This document shows positions 62,888-64,000 of a stretch of 64,000 nucleotides of DNA, in pieces. This stretch comes from Maribacter_C sp047345145. Lineage in GTDB: Bacteria > Bacteroidota > Bacteroidia > Flavobacteriales > Flavobacteriaceae. The notes below the pieces were generated by a model. It had not been told where the DNA came from and ran no database searches. It saw nothing but the letters and a program-made list of their open reading frames with translations. Every line of letters starts with the position of its first letter. The stretch's first letter is position 1. The stretch spans positions 1,116,001 to 1,180,000 of the forward strand of contig NZ_JBLFER010000001.1 in NCBI RefSeq assembly GCF_047345145.1. Direction: 5' to 3'. The position numbers and the translations under genes were made by a program.

Positions 62888-64000
62888 TTAATAAAATTTT
62901 TATCAAACCTGCTGTTATATGCTTTCTCATAAATCTCCTCATATAAGGGAAGAACATTCAAAATATCAAATCTTTGTGCTGACTTAACCGCATTAAGTTT
63001 AAACTCTTCAAGCGCTTCGTCATCCTTTAGAATTTTTAGAGCATTATTTGCCATATCTTCCACGTCACCAATTTCACTTAAGAAACCAGTTATTCCTTGT
63101 TCGTTTACTTCAGGAATACCGCCAGCATTACTCGAAATTACTGGTACTTTATTAATCATCGCTTCTAGAGCGGCTAAACCAAAACTCTCAGATTCTGATG
63201 GTAGTAAAAACAGATCTGAAAAACATAATATGCGATCAATCTCATTGCTATTTCCTAGAAAAATAACTTTTTCAGCAATCCCTAGTTTCTCACATAGTAG
63301 TTCCGCTGCCTCTTTCTCTGGGCCTTCCCCAACCATTACTAATTTAGCTGGAATCTTTTTTCGGACTCTATCAAAAACCTGTATTACGTCAGGTATACGT
63401 TTGACCTTTCTAAAGTTACTGATATGGGTTAATATTCTCTCGTTATCAATTGCCATTAGTGAACGTTGACAATCGGTAAATGAACTGCTGTATTTGGACT
63501 TATCTATGAAGTTAGGTACAACTTCAATATCTACTTTAATATCAAACAAATTCAAAGTTTGATTTTTCAGGCTTTTTGAAACCGAAGTAACAACGTCAGA
63601 ATTATTAATGCTAAAAGTAACAGCAGGTCTATAAAATGGATGATTTCCAACCAAAGTAATATCTGTACCATGTAACGTTGTTATCATAGGAATATGAATA
63701 TTCTCCTCTTCCAACATTTTCTTTGCCATATATCCGGCATAAGCGTGTGGAATTGCATAATGCACATGTAACACATCAATACCATATAACTTCACAGTAT
63801 CCACTAATTTACTAGATAGTGCTAATTCATAGGGTTGATATTTAAACAAAGGATATTCTGGCACATGAACTTCATGAAAGTGAATTCTGTTATTTAAAAG
63901 CCCTAAACGAACGGGTTGTCGGTAGGTCACAAAATGAACTTCATGCCCCCTATTGGCCAGAGCTATCCCAAGCTCTGTGGCCACTACACCACTACCTCCC
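62884..64000 (-). CDS. bshA: N-acetyl-alpha-D-glucosaminyl L-malate synthase BshA, N-terminus beyond the window
   Basis: The frame stays open to base 64000, and the apparent GTG start at 63984 is an internal Val within GGSGVVATELG, a signature of the BshA N-terminus; only about 15-20 residues are missing. Other features: VLHVHYAIPHAYAGYMAKKML, ITTLHGTDITLVG, and donor site ESESFGLAALEAMINKVPVIS. BshA joins UDP-GlcNAc and L-malate, the first step of bacillithiol synthesis, the main low-molecular-weight thiol in many Bacteroidota. It is a metabolic gene and marks the right border of the polysaccharide region. Confidence 0.92.
   Translation of the reverse strand, partial: GGSGVVATELGIALANRGHEVHFVTYRQPVRLGLLNNRIHFHEVHVPEYPLFKYQPYELALSSKLVDTVKLYGIDVLHVHYAIPHAYAGYMAKKMLEEENIHIPMITTLHGTDITLVGNHPFYRPAVTFSINNSDVVTSVSKSLKNQTLNLFDIKVDIEVVPNFIDKSKYSSSFTDCQRSLMAIDNERILTHISNFRKVKRIPDVIQVFDRVRKKIPAKLVMVGEGPEKEAAELLCEKLGIAEKVIFLGNSNEIDRILCFSDLFLLPSESESFGLAALEAMINKVPVISSNAGGIPEVNEQGITGFLSEIGDVEDMANNALKILKDDEALEEFKLNAVKSAQRFDILNVLPLYEEIYEKAYNSRFDKNFIK

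Noticed and set aside
63982..63984. GTG at 63984 as the bshA start
   Set aside because: The frame continues to the window end and encodes GGSGV before it, a conserved BshA N-terminal motif.
1..64000. tRNA or rRNA genes, insertion sequences, phage integrases
   Set aside because: I saw no cloverleaf-type sequence, transposase motif or integrase in the intergenic regions or ORFs.

Overview
The window looks like the exopolysaccharide/capsule region of a marine-type Flavobacteriaceae (Bacteroidota) chromosome. Supporting signs are low GC, a SusC-style TonB receptor with a carboxypeptidase-like regulatory domain, type IX secretion C-terminal domains on giant secreted proteins, lipoproteins starting Cys-Ser-Lys-Asp, a bacillithiol gene (bshA), several TTG/GTG starts with little Shine-Dalgarno sequence, and Bacteroidota promoter elements (TAnnTTTG). 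I do not assign a species.

Layout. (1) 1-5767: the 3' end of a nonribosomal peptide synthetase whose Asn-type adenylation domain is interrupted by a PP-loop ATP-pyrophosphatase/amidotransferase-like domain, then a small His-rich protein and a TonB-dependent receptor. (2) 5895-6635: a PHP-type tyrosine phosphatase. (3) 6707-21857, minus strand: two giant paralogous secreted proteins (sugar dehydrogenase-like propeller, PKD, malectin, FG-GAP and REJ/PKD-like modules, sorting tail). (4) 22274-28563, minus strand: a compact operon reading aminotransferase, membrane 4,6-dehydratase, Wza-like exporter, Wzc-like kinase. (5) 28902-36427, plus strand: sugar-nucleotide genes for UDP-GlcA/GalA, UDP-GlcNAcA/GalNAcA-type and GDP-L-fucose. 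(6) 37091-43003: two paralogous surface lipoproteins (DNRLRE plus beta-helix), each behind long regulatory regions carrying 21-bp-phased direct repeats of a LytTR/AlgR-like motif. (7) 43287-51180: acyltransferase, glycosyltransferases, Wzy-like polymerase, methyltransferase and, on the opposite strand, a Wzx-like flippase. (8) 51699-60043: capE-cupin-capF-capG (UDP-L-FucNAc), a WbuB-like transferase, the PglC-like initiating sugar transferase, a GT2, an ATP-grasp protein and a HAD phosphatase. (9) 60356-64000: a two-domain HAD protein, then on the minus strand a small lipoprotein and the 3' part of bshA.

Together, regions 2 and 4-8 form a nearly complete Wzx/Wzy-type system: precursors, initiation, elongation, flipping, polymerisation, export and kinase/phosphatase control. 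The predicted polymer is acidic and contains fucose, uronic acids and amino-deoxy sugars. The giant secreted proteins and beta-helix lipoproteins are candidates for matrix binding or modification. The most unusual items are the PP-loop domain embedded in the NRPS adenylation domain, the phased direct-repeat arrays that recur upstream of the surface-protein genes, and the giant sugar dehydrogenase/malectin/FG-GAP pair showing signs of gene conversion.
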